64,000 bases of DNA, from the NCBI RefSeq assembly GCF_029953635.1, contig NZ_CP124543.1:1157455-1221454 (forward strand), written 5' to 3'. Source of the stretch: Halotia branconii CENA392 (lineage in GTDB: Bacteria; Cyanobacteriota; Cyanobacteriia; Cyanobacteriales; Nostocaceae). The notes under the pieces are model-generated. The model searched no databases, was not told the origin of the DNA, and saw nothing but the letters and a program-made list of their open reading frames with translations. The translations under genes and the position numbers were made by a program. Positions 17,605-25,308 of this stretch are shown piece by piece; positions within the stretch are counted from its first letter, which is position 1, and each line of letters starts with the position of its first letter.

Positions 17605-18139
17605 CTGTCTTCCAACTTTAAGATGTGCGAAGATATCCTACTAAGATTTACACGCTGCATGTAACGTGTGAAAACGTTATTTGTGCAGTTTTAGAGACCA
17701 GATTTACGGAAAGATGATTTAATATAAATCATGGTTTGGTAACATGTCGATTGATTACCGACAATTCCCGCAAAATCTTTCCCCAAAGCAGTAGTAATCG
17801 TTCTCCAGCCCCTAAAATAATCCTGAAAAGAAGAGAACTTTGGCATTTCCTGGTAAAAGAGATTTGCAGTTAGGGGTAAATAGGGGATGGTGTTCTTATT
17901 ATGAGCTTGAATTATAGAAAAATCTGGCAATAAGATACAGAATTGACTCAATGCACATATCTATTTTTCTGTCAATTTTAGTCAGCGAAAACTAACAATT
18001 ACCAACTTTATTAATCTCGATAAAAAACCACCGCCTTATACCAATTCACAATTCGCAATTCGCAATTGAAAAACCTAGATGTACCAAAGCTTTCAGAGTT
18101 TGGATCTGTATCAGATTTTTCGTGAAATGGTATTAGTAT

Positions 18140-18218
18140 GTAGGTTGGGTTGACGTAAGGAAACCCAACGCCAAAAACCTCGATTTTGTTGGGTTTCACT
18201 GTGTTCAACCCAACCTAC
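18140..18218. repeat. GTAGGTTGGGTT foldback repeat, copy 1
   Basis: GTAGGTTGGGTT (18140-18151) and AACCCAACCTAC (18207-18218) are perfect inverted ends of a 79-bp element with an inner AAACCCAAC/GTTGGGTTT pair. The internal phrase GACGTAAGGAAACCCAAC recurs in reverse at 22731-22755, showing two members of one family, probably a MITE. Confidence 0.75.
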
Positions 18219-18227
18219 GCATCTGAC

Positions 18228-18272
18228 CACTGACACGAAATCCTATCCCCTTTTAGGGGTGGGATGAGCTTA
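18228..18272. repeat. 45-bp hairpin repeat, copy B
   Basis: Matches 8334-8378 at 43 of 45 positions. Here the inner stem is a perfect CCCC/GGGG and the outer TCCTA/TGGGA keeps pairing through a G-T pair, so the structure appears conserved between copies. Confidence 0.65.
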
Positions 18273-18291
18273 ACCGTTTTTAATAACAAAA

Positions 18292-19575
18292 CTAAGCTGT
18301 GACAGTTGCGATCGCCTGTTCAACGGCTTGCAATGCCATGTCCACTTCTTTTTCTGTAACAATCAGTGGCGGTACAAACCGGACGACTTTTGGCCCTGCT
18401 GGTACAAGCAATAAACCCTTATCTATCGCAGCTTTGACAATTTCAGGTGCAGTCAGAGCAATATCTGCTTGCAACTCCATCCCATTGATTAAACCCCAAC
18501 CCCGAACTTCAGAAATGTAATTGGGATATTTGGCGGCGATCGCTTTTAGCCCAGATCGCAACTGTTCGCCCCGTGCTTCCACGTTCTGTAAAAGGTTTTC
18601 TCGTTCTAATGTTTGACAAACGCTCAAAGCAACTCCACAAACAAAGGGATTGCCGCCAAAAGTACTAGCGTGTTCCCCTGGTTGAAAGACATCGCAGAAT
18701 TTTTTGCTCATCATCGCCCCAATGGGAATACCACCGCCTAAACCCTTAGCGCTGGTAAAAATATCTGGTTCAACACCAAGATGTTCATATCCCCATAACT
18801 TACCACTGCGTCCCATCCCCACTTGCACTTCATCGAAAATCAACAAAATACCAGTTTCGTCACAAATTTCTCGCAGTTTTTGGAAGTAGGCAACATCTCC
18901 AGGACGCACACCGCCTTCTCCTTGCAATGGCTCTATTAAAATTGCTGCTACGCGGTAATCACCTTCATCCAACTCGCTAATTGCTGCTTCTACAGCATTA
19001 ATATCATTGTAAGGTACGTAGTGGAAACCTGGAACTAGGGGATCAAAGTATTTTTGATACTTCGGTTGGGCTGTAGCTGTAATTGTTGCCAAAGTCCGAC
19101 CGTGGAAACTGGCATTAGCTGTGATGATTATAGGCTTTTCAATGTCTAGAACTGTGTGGGCGTATTTTCTTGCCAATTTAATAGCGGCTTCATTCGCTTC
19201 AGCACCGGAGTTACAAAAAAAGACGCGATCGGCACAGGAATTTTGAATCAGCCATTGGGCTAATTCACCTTGTTCGGGAATGTAGTACAAATTAGAAACG
19301 TGATGCAGCTTGCGGATTTGGCGTGTCACCGCTTCTACCATCGCTGGGTGGGCGTGTCCTAAAGTACAAGTAGCAATTCCCGCTACAAAGTCCAGGTATT
19401 CTCGACCCTGTGTATCCCAAACCCGGCATCCAGCACCTCGTTCTAAGGCTAAGGGAAAACGGGCATAAGTTGACATGACAGCTACATCAAAGCTATCAGC
19501 GTCAAAAGGGTTAGATGACACAAAGCCTGACTCTGGGGGGATGGTGGCTTGCTCAATTAGAGTTTCTATGCTCAC
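18292..19575 (-). CDS. argD: Acetylornithine aminotransferase
   Basis: A 427-residue class-III PLP aminotransferase that converts N-acetylglutamate semialdehyde and glutamate to N-acetylornithine in arginine synthesis; the family may also act in lysine or ornithine metabolism. Key blocks are GIATCTLGHAHPAMVEAV, FFCNSGAEANEAAIKLARKYA, SFHGRTLATITATAQPKY, LIFDEVQVGMGRSGKLWGYEH and the PLP lysine in TSAKGLGGGIPIGAM. It starts with GTG at 19575 behind an excellent AGGAGG ribosome site. It is about 20 residues longer at the N-terminus than many bacterial ArgD proteins, which is usual in cyanobacteria. Confidence 0.95.
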   Translation of the reverse strand: MSIETLIEQATIPPESGFVSSNPFDADSFDVAVMSTYARFPLALERGAGCRVWDTQGREYLDFVAGIATCTLGHAHPAMVEAVTRQIRKLHHVSNLYYIPEQGELAQWLIQNSCADRVFFCNSGAEANEAAIKLARKYAHTVLDIEKPIIITANASFHGRTLATITATAQPKYQKYFDPLVPGFHYVPYNDINAVEAAISELDEGDYRVAAILIEPLQGEGGVRPGDVAYFQKLREICDETGILLIFDEVQVGMGRSGKLWGYEHLGVEPDIFTSAKGLGGGIPIGAMMSKKFCDVFQPGEHASTFGGNPFVCGVALSVCQTLERENLLQNVEARGEQLRSGLKAIAAKYPNYISEVRGWGLINGMELQADIALTAPEIVKAAIDKGLLLVPAGPKVVRFVPPLIVTEKEVDMALQAVEQAIATVTA

Positions 19576-19728
19576 TACCGCGCCTCCTGAAAAATTTTCA
19601 TCGTATACTTACATACTAGTTTGCTAGAAATTTCTCAAAATTTCTTTTTATTTTTCTCGGTGCATAACTTTACTCTATAGATTAACGCTTAAATATCCTC
19701 AAACGAATGGCAATGGTGAGAAAAAACC

Positions 19729-20793
19729 TTGTATTCAACACTTGAGAAGAAATACAAACTCATTCAAAAAGAGTTAACAATCGGGACGATCGCCCTTGGC
19801 GGTGTTTTCCTAATTGGTACTTTATGGTATCGATTTGTAGAAAATTGGTCATGGGAAGACGCAGCCTACATGACTGTCATCACCTTAGCGACTGTAGGAT
19901 ATGGTGAGACCCATCCATTGGGTAGCCGAGGACGGTTGTTTACTATTGCTTTGATTTTATTAGGTGTAGTCAATATTGGTTACATTGTCAATAGATTTAC
20001 AGAAGCAGTGATTCAAGGCTACTTTCAAGAAGGTATTCGACTACGGCAACAGAGGCGGTTAATGGAATCTCTATTAGAACATTACATTATCTGTGGATTT
20101 AGTCGGACTGGTCGTCAGATTGCCAAAGAGTTTTGGGCAGAAGGTGTACCTTTTGTAGTCATAGATTCTGAGGTGGAGTCTGTACAAAAAGCCCAAGGAG
20201 AAGGTTATATGGCATATCAAGGTGATGCCACTCTTGATGACACACTTTTAAGAGTTGGCATTGAACGAGCAATTTGTATTGTTGCCGCATTACCTTCGGA
20301 TGCAGAAAATTTATATACAGTTTTATCAGCAAAAACTCTGAATCCGGCAATCCGGGCGATCGCTCGTGCCAGTACAGAAGAAGCTCTGCAAAAGTTACAG
20401 CGCGGCGGTGCAGATGCAGTAATTTCACCTTATATTACTGGTGGCAAAAGAATGGCTGCGGCTGCCCTCAGACCCCAAGTCATGGATTTTGTAGATGGGA
20501 TTCTCACAGGTGCAGACCGTCAGTTATATATGGAAGAATTTTTACTTGACCCGGCTTTTTGTCCCTTTGTAGGTCAAACTTTGCAAAAAGCCAAACTGCG
20601 ATCGCAAACCGGAGGATTGATTTTAGCTATTCGTCGCATTGACGGCAACTTGATTGGCGGCCCCACTGGTGAAACGGTTTTGATGCCAGGAGATACTTTA
20701 ATTTGTATGGGTACAGCTGAACAACTGCGTAGTCTCAATCAAATTCTAGGACCAATTCGTTCTCAAAAATTGCGTAAACCTAAAAGTAGCTGA
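19729..20793 (+). CDS. Potassium channel with RCK (TrkA-N/TrkA-C) domains
   Basis: A 354-residue two-TM channel. TM1 is at about residues 18-36, the pore helix and filter are MTVITLATVGYGETHP (filter TVGYG), and TM2 is at about 75-95. The RCK domain starts with YIICGFSRTGRQIAKEF (nucleotide-binding Rossmann motif), and a TrkA-C domain ends the protein (about 270-345). The only start in this frame after the upstream stop (19717) is TTG at 19729, 10 bases after GGTGAG; the nearby ATGs are in another frame and soon terminate. It conducts K+ (or Na+) under ligand control. Together with kdpABC it is part of the K+ economy of the cell. Confidence 0.9.
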   Translation: MYSTLEKKYKLIQKELTIGTIALGGVFLIGTLWYRFVENWSWEDAAYMTVITLATVGYGETHPLGSRGRLFTIALILLGVVNIGYIVNRFTEAVIQGYFQEGIRLRQQRRLMESLLEHYIICGFSRTGRQIAKEFWAEGVPFVVIDSEVESVQKAQGEGYMAYQGDATLDDTLLRVGIERAICIVAALPSDAENLYTVLSAKTLNPAIRAIARASTEEALQKLQRGGADAVISPYITGGKRMAAAALRPQVMDFVDGILTGADRQLYMEEFLLDPAFCPFVGQTLQKAKLRSQTGGLILAIRRIDGNLIGGPTGETVLMPGDTLICMGTAEQLRSLNQILGPIRSQKLRKPKSS

Positions 20794-21340
20794 CCAAATG
20801 TATCAATTTTAAACTTACAGGTATAGAAACGATGCGATCGCCTTTACAAAAAAATTCCCTGTATTATACACAGGGATATTATTACAAATTAGGTAAAAAC
20901 TTAAAAATTAAGATTTAGGCAGTAGAGAAAGTGATTGATGTATTTTTACTCCTCAACTCCTAACTCTTTAAGAGACTTCCAGAAAATAAATTATCCAATT
21001 TTTTCAGATAATATTTTTCTTTCTCCACTTGCCCTCTTTCGGGTTCGCCAGTCCAACACCAGTCGCTCCTAGGGAGCCACTGCGTTGCGGGGGTTTCCCC
21101 CGAGTCCCGCAAGTGGCATGGAAACCACGGCAGTTCCTACAAGTCGCCGGCACTTTCTACAAGTCGTCGGCACTTACTACAAGTCGGGAAACCGCAAGGG
21201 CGGAGTGCCTTGGAAACCCGCAAGGGCGGACTGCCTCCCCATGACCGCGCTGACTTCTCTTTGTTGAAACAACTTTCTGCGGGCTGGCTCACCTGCCCCC
21301 TGCCTACACAGCGATGGGATATTTTTTTAGTTTGAAGTCC
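20794..21340. repeat. 547-bp spacer with a GC-rich repeat island
   Basis: A hairpin TCCCTGT/ACAGGGA (20856-20876) may end the channel transcript. From about 21030 to 21290 the DNA turns sharply GC-rich and is built from short repeats: CCCTTCGGGTTCGCCAGTCCAACACC, GGCACTT(T/A)CTACAAGTCG in tandem (about 21150-21186), and GCAAGGGCGGA(G/C)TGCCT in tandem (about 21195-21237). Open frames across it arise from the composition and are not credible genes. The module GTTGAAACAACTTTCTGCGGGCTG recurs near 45487-45510. Confidence 0.6.
20856..20880 (+). terminator. Weak hairpin terminator after the channel gene
   Basis: TCCCTGT (20856-20862) pairs with ACAGGGA (20870-20876), followed by TATT. The stem is good but the T-run is poor. 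Confidence 0.5.
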
Positions 21341-21664
21341 CTAACTACTAGCCTGCACAGGTTTTTGTTGAGAAACATTACCGGGTATAGGTTCGGTTTC
21401 AGTTTTGGTTCCTGGGTCTACAGCCGTTAATTCAATATGATTTAACAATGTAGTGACAAATGCAAACAGCAAAAAAGGCAGTGATAGCAAAACGACGAGA
21501 CCTACCGTTGCTAAGGCATATACTGGTCGTCTTGCACCCATCAATGCCAAGGCTGAGGCCAAACTGATAGTGATTGTGATTAACCAAACAATTATTTGAC
21601 CATAAATATCGCCAAAGGTCAGGGTGCAGACAAACTGATAGTTTTGATTATTACTCTTGTTCAT
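21341..21664 (-). CDS. Small conserved-looking membrane protein, function unknown
   Basis: A 107-residue protein from ATG 21664, preceded by GAGG; a TTG nine bases upstream is less likely. Two membrane segments are clear (about residues 24-45, VWLITITISLASALALMG, and 50-72, VYALATVGLVVLLSLPFLLFAFV), followed by a hydrophilic Thr/Glu/Pro-rich tail. I do not recognise the family. It lies downstream of ycf66 on the same strand, 213 bp away and behind a hairpin, so cotranscription is possible but not certain. Confidence 0.65.
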   Translation of the reverse strand: MNKSNNQNYQFVCTLTFGDIYGQIIVWLITITISLASALALMGARRPVYALATVGLVVLLSLPFLLFAFVTTLLNHIELTAVDPGTKTETEPIPGNVSQQKPVQASS

Positions 21665-21816
21665 TTGCCTCAAGTCTCTCCTTATAGGTTCTACGTTAAA
21701 GCCGTATGTGGCTTTCAGACAATTTCTAAATATTTTTGCAAGGTTTGTAATATCGCTTAATATTAGCCAGTTGATCTAGGTTTTTTAGCCAATTTGTGGC
21801 AAAACATTAAGATAGT

Positions 21817-21863
21817 TTGATTGAATCCCAACATCGTGTTATGAAACGCTGGGTTTCAATCAA
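21817..21863 (-). terminator. Large hairpin downstream of ycf66
   Basis: TTGATTGAATCCCA (21817-21830) and TGGGTTTCAATCAA (21850-21863) pair over 14 bp with one mismatch. It follows the ycf66 stop by 14 bp in its reading direction, so it is probably a terminator or mRNA-end stem. There is no clear T-run. Confidence 0.6.
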
Positions 21864-21877
21864 TTTAACTAACTAAC

Positions 21878-22567
21878 TTAGTTTGATCCTTCTGCTGGAG
21901 GAGCAAGTGAAGCATCTGGAGCAATTTCTTCTGCGGGAATTGGTTCTTTCTCCTCAGCATGAGGTTGTGCGGCTGACACCGATTCAGGAGATGGAGGGTT
22001 TGGTGGAGTTACTTTTGGCAAGCTCTCGGTTAGAGATTCGGTTTCGCTAATAGCGATATCCTCTTCTATCGATTGTTCTGGTGTGGCAGTGGTTTCGTCG
22101 ATAATCTCAACAGCAGGCTGCTCTGCTAATACAGAGGTAATATCTTCCGGTTTAGAAGTTGGTTGCTTTTGTACCTTGTCTTTCACACCACCGAAGGTGC
22201 TACTTAGACCCTTTTGCCATTGAGTCAGCCGTTCTGGAATGGACAACTTAGTTGCTTGCTGCTGAATACCAGTTTTCACCGTCTCAGAACTGGGTACTTG
22301 GGTTTGTTGTGCCTGTGGGGTCAATTGGCGACGTAATGAAAGAGTTTGCCAGCCAAACCAAACTAAAAGCGCCACACTAGCTACATGACCTAAAAGCAAA
22401 CCTCCAGAAATGCGTGGTGCAAAAATCCATAATACTAAGGCGTAAAATAGCCCTACACCACTCCAAACAAAATCATTCTTGCGGTGGATTTCGGGAAAAA
22501 AGAAAGCTGCTATGTAAATGGCTAAACTACCAAGTCCGACCACAAAAGCTAGAACAAATGCCAGCAT
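21878..22567 (-). CDS. ycf66: Ycf66 family protein
   Basis: A 229-residue protein. The N-terminal 80 residues are the Ycf66 membrane domain, including FVVGLGSLAIYIAAFFFPEIHRKNDFVWSGVGLFYALVLW and SVALLVWFGWQTLSLRRQ. The remaining 140 residues are hydrophilic, low in complexity and rich in Pro, Glu and Thr, probably disordered. Ycf66 is found only in cyanobacteria and some plastid genomes; its role is not established. Its presence supports a cyanobacterial origin. It may share an operon with the small membrane protein downstream. Confidence 0.9.
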   Translation of the reverse strand: MLAFVLAFVVGLGSLAIYIAAFFFPEIHRKNDFVWSGVGLFYALVLWIFAPRISGGLLLGHVASVALLVWFGWQTLSLRRQLTPQAQQTQVPSSETVKTGIQQQATKLSIPERLTQWQKGLSSTFGGVKDKVQKQPTSKPEDITSVLAEQPAVEIIDETTATPEQSIEEDIAISETESLTESLPKVTPPNPPSPESVSAAQPHAEEKEPIPAEEIAPDASLAPPAEGSN

Positions 22568-23182
22568 TTTTTGGTTACTCCTTAACTGCGTCTTTTTGAT
22601 TAGGGGCTAGGGGCTAGGGGTTAGGGGTTAGAGGTTAGGGGCTAAGGGCTAAGGGTTAGAGACTGTTTTCAAACCCAAAATAGAACTTATAGTAGGTTGG
22701 GTTAAGCATAGCGCAACCCAACATTGACGTTGCTTTGTTGGGTTTCCTTACGTCAACCCAATTTACAGTTCGAGTTTGAAAACACGCCCTAGGTGTTAGG
22801 GTTTTACAAGAAGATTCTAGTCCCTAGTAGTCCACCAAATAAACTCTACGGGGTTATGGTCAGAAAATTAAGTTTTTTTCTTCTCCTGCCTCCCCTACTC
22901 TTTTTGCCTTCAACTGTTATTTTTTTTGGGTTAGTTGATTACTAGTCCCTAGCCCCTAGACCCTAGCCCCTAACCCCTAGTCCCTAATTCCCTTTGACTA
23001 TTCCAATTTTGCAAATTTTGCCAGTTAATTGTTGATTTAGATACAAATTAAAATTAATTCCCCGTGTTAATTGTGGATTTTTGTCATTTATATTAACTCT
23101 TAAGGTCTTCTTTAGGAGAGAAGCGAAAATCTCGGACTACCCTAAAGATAAAAGGATCTGCAAGAGTTAGCCAAAACAATTT
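22568..23182. repeat. 615-bp spacer with heptamer repeats in foldback and a nested MITE
   Basis: GGGGCTA/GGGGTTA heptamers run from about 22601 to 22659, and their complement (CCCTAGC, CCCTAAC units) from about 22937 to 22990, so the whole can fold into a hairpin of about 390 bp. Between them sits a foldback element (22665-22783). The strand-asymmetric heptamers are the STRR type known from heterocystous cyanobacteria. The last 150 bp are AT-rich and should contain the gnd promoter. Confidence 0.7.
22665..22783. repeat. GTAGGTTGGGTT foldback repeat, copy 2, with outer inverted ends
   Basis: GTAGGTTGGGTT (22692-22703) faces AACCCAATTTAC (22755-22766), and an outer pair GTTTTCAAAC (22665-22674) / GTTTGAAAAC (22774-22783) encloses it. 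The inner part is a reverse-oriented relative of 18140-18218, sharing TTTCCTTACGTCAACCCAA. Confidence 0.7.
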
Positions 23183-24616
23183 ATGACACTACAAAGCTTT
23201 GGTGTGATTGGATTAGCCGTTATGGGTGAGAACATCGCTCTTAATGTTGAGCGTAATGGCTTCCCAATTGCAGTTTACAACCGCTCCCGCGAAAAAACGG
23301 ACGCGTTTATGGCGCAGCGTGCGCCAGGAAGGAACGTCAAAGCCGCCTTTACTTTAGAAGAATTTGTCGCAGCATTGGAACGTCCCCGCAAAATCCTAGT
23401 AATGGTGCAAGCTGGTAAACCAGTAGATGCGGTGATTGCTCAACTCAAACCTTTGCTCAATGAAGGCGATATCATTATCGACGGTGGTAACTCTTGGTTT
23501 GAAGACACGGAACGACGCACTCAAGAATTAGAACCGACTGGACTTCGGTATCTTGGTATGGGTGTCAGTGGCGGTGAAGAAGGGGCGCTGAACGGCCCAT
23601 CACTGATGCCTGGAGGTACACAAAGCTCTTACGAGTACTTGTCACCAATTTTCAACAAAATTGCTGCCCAAGTCGATGATGGCCCTTGTGTAACTTATAT
23701 TGGCCCTGGTGGTTCTGGTCACTACGTCAAAATGGTACACAACGGCATTGAGTATGGCGATATGCAGCTAATAGCTGAAGCCTACGACTTGCTAAAGAAT
23801 GTTGCTGGACTTGACCCTAAGCAGCTGCATGAAGTCTTCACCGAGTGGAACACCACCGATGAACTCAATTCGTTTTTGATTGAGATTACCTCAAATATCT
23901 TCCCCTACATTGACCCGGAAACAAAAAAACCTTTAGTCGATTTGATTGTTGACGCAGCAGGTCAAAAGGGAACCGGACGTTGGACTGTGCAAACTGCATT
24001 AGAGTTGGGAGTTTCCATTCCTACAATTACAGCCGCAGTGAATGCCCGGATTATATCTTCCATTAAAGAAGAACGGGTAGCAGCATCCAAGATTTTGACA
24101 GGCCCTAATAGCAAGTATGACGGGCAAACCAAGGACTTTATCAATAAAGTACGCGATGCTCTTTATTGCTCAAAAATCTGTTCTTACGCTCAAGGGATGG
24201 CACTGCTATCTACAGCTTCAAAAACATATAATTGGAATTTGGATCTGGGCGAAATGGCGCGGATTTGGAAAGGTGGCTGTATTATTCGTGCTGGCTTCTT
24301 GAATAAGATTAAGAAGGCTTTTACTGAAAATCCAGCATTACCTAACTTGCTTTTAGCGCCTGAATTTAAGCAAACAATTCTCGACAGACAAACAGCTTGG
24401 CGCGAAGTCATAGCGACAGCAGCAACACTGGGCATTCCAGTACCCGCATTTAGTGCATCTTTAGATTATTTTGATAGCTATCGCCGCGATCGCTTGCCCC
24501 AAAACCTCACTCAAGCCCAACGCGATTACTTTGGCGCACATACTTACCAGCGTCTTGACAAGTCTGGAACTTTCCACACCGAGTGGGTTCCCATTGACGA
24601 GGCTAAGAAAAAATAA
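23183..24616 (+). CDS. gnd: 6-phosphogluconate dehydrogenase (decarboxylating)
   Basis: A 477-residue cytosolic enzyme converting 6-phosphogluconate and NADP+ to ribulose 5-phosphate, CO2 and NADPH in the oxidative pentose phosphate pathway, the main night-time NADPH source in cyanobacteria and important in heterocysts. It has the nucleotide-binding motif GVIGLAVMGENIALNVERNGF at the N-terminus, the substrate loop GVSGGEEGALNGPSLMPGG, the catalytic Lys in HYVKMVHNGIEYGDMQ, and the C-terminal SASLDYFDSYRRDRLPQNLTQAQRDYFGAHTYQR. The length is normal. A strong terminator follows. Confidence 0.97.
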   Translation: MTLQSFGVIGLAVMGENIALNVERNGFPIAVYNRSREKTDAFMAQRAPGRNVKAAFTLEEFVAALERPRKILVMVQAGKPVDAVIAQLKPLLNEGDIIIDGGNSWFEDTERRTQELEPTGLRYLGMGVSGGEEGALNGPSLMPGGTQSSYEYLSPIFNKIAAQVDDGPCVTYIGPGGSGHYVKMVHNGIEYGDMQLIAEAYDLLKNVAGLDPKQLHEVFTEWNTTDELNSFLIEITSNIFPYIDPETKKPLVDLIVDAAGQKGTGRWTVQTALELGVSIPTITAAVNARIISSIKEERVAASKILTGPNSKYDGQTKDFINKVRDALYCSKICSYAQGMALLSTASKTYNWNLDLGEMARIWKGGCIIRAGFLNKIKKAFTENPALPNLLLAPEFKQTILDRQTAWREVIATAATLGIPVPAFSASLDYFDSYRRDRLPQNLTQAQRDYFGAHTYQRLDKSGTFHTEWVPIDEAKKK

Positions 24617-24651
24617 ACTCTCACGCCTCTAAATTTTCAGTCTATTTGTAG

Positions 24652-24682
24652 GTGACTCTAGATACTAGAGTCACTTTTTTTT
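24652..24682 (+). terminator. Intrinsic terminator of gnd
   Basis: GTGACTCTAG (24652-24661), loop ATA, CTAGAGTCAC (24665-24674) and eight T form a textbook terminator. Confidence 0.93.
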
Positions 24683-24793
24683 CAAAATCACAATAAACAC
24701 TGAGAATCTTAAAACAGTTTCCGTTTTCCTCTCGCCTCTTCTTATTCAATTAAAGCTGATTATTGTAGATTTAGAGAAAAAGGAAGTAAACCA

Positions 24794-25244
24794 ATGGATA
24801 CCATCACGACCTATCGAGAAATAGTCAAACAGGTAATATCATGTCCACGTAATTAGTTATAATTCCCGCATCTATGCAAAAAGCATGAAACCCTGTTTAC
24901 CCCTGCTCCCTGCCCCCTGCCCCCCGCGGTCTTAATGACAATATTTAACCGGACACGATATAATTAGTGATTACGCCAAACTACGCCCATCTCACGGCAA
25001 CATTCCCTTAGATGCCATATTTGACGAGATGCGCGATCGCTATTCTCTGATGCAGGTTGGTTGGAATAGAGGAAAGTGGGTGCGTGGCAACCTGATCTAT
25101 GTAATTATCGATAATGATCAAGTAATCATTGAATACGATGGTATGGAATATGGAATTACTCAGGACTTAGTTAAAAAAGGTATCCCTGAGAGTGATATGG
25201 TGCTGGCTTTTCTACCGGATTCGCGGACTGTTTCCATCGCTTGA
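24794..25244 (+). pseudogene. xisI-like gene split by a 124-bp MITE
   Basis: ATG 24794 encodes MDTITTYREIVKQV, then the frame runs into inserted DNA and stops. After the insert the same frame resumes at ATT 24963 (ISDYAKLRPSHGNIPLDAIF) and continues through the XisI-family core (YSLMQVGWNRGKWVRGNLIY, ITQDLVKKGIPESDMVLAF) to 25244. Removing the insert and one TAA gives a 107-residue protein, close to the usual length of about 111. XisI was named for controlling fdxN-element excision, but most homologues are of unknown role. The usual partner xisH is not visible next to it. A shorter product from ATG 25029 (71 aa) is conceivable. Confidence 0.85.
24837..24960. mobile_element. MITE copy 1 (124 bp, TAA target duplication) inside xisI
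   Basis: The ends TATCATGTCC (24837-24846) and GGACACGATA (24951-24960) are inverted repeats differing at one base. TAA flanks both sides (24834-24836 and 24961-24963). The left arm (ACGTAATTAGTTATAATTCCCGCATCT) is nearly identical to the reverse complement of the right arm of the element at 40257-40430. The centre carries CTGCTCCCTGCCCCCTGCC low-complexity DNA. There is no coding capacity. A 3-bp TNA target duplication fits mobilisation by an IS5-group transposase. Confidence 0.88.
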
Positions 25245-25308
25245 AAAAGTGAATACAAAGCATTATGAGGTTTATTTCATCTTTCAAGGCTTTTGATATT
25301 TCGCTTTC

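Larger units (their letters stand above)
17605..18291. other. 687-bp intergenic region with two repeat families
   Basis: No supported gene. A minus-strand frame at 17691-17951 (86 codons) matches nothing and is probably chance. The right half holds AATTCGCAATTCGCAATT tandem units (about 18046-18068), a GTAGGTTGGGTT foldback (18140-18218) and the second copy of the 45-bp hairpin repeat (18228-18272) just downstream of argD. Confidence 0.55.

Noticed and set aside
17691..17951. 86-codon minus-strand frame between the acyltransferase and argD
   Set aside because: No recognisable motif and no conserved neighbours; composition like the surrounding spacer.
21029..21267. Overlapping frames of 60-71 codons in the GC-rich island
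   Set aside because: They translate tandem repeats in several frames at once, which is the mark of repeat DNA and not of a gene.
21817..21863. GTTTCAATCAA-containing hairpin, possible CRISPR repeat
   Set aside because: Cyanobacterial CRISPR repeats often contain GTTTCAATC, but there is only one unit, no spacers and no cas genes; it fits a terminator of ycf66 better.
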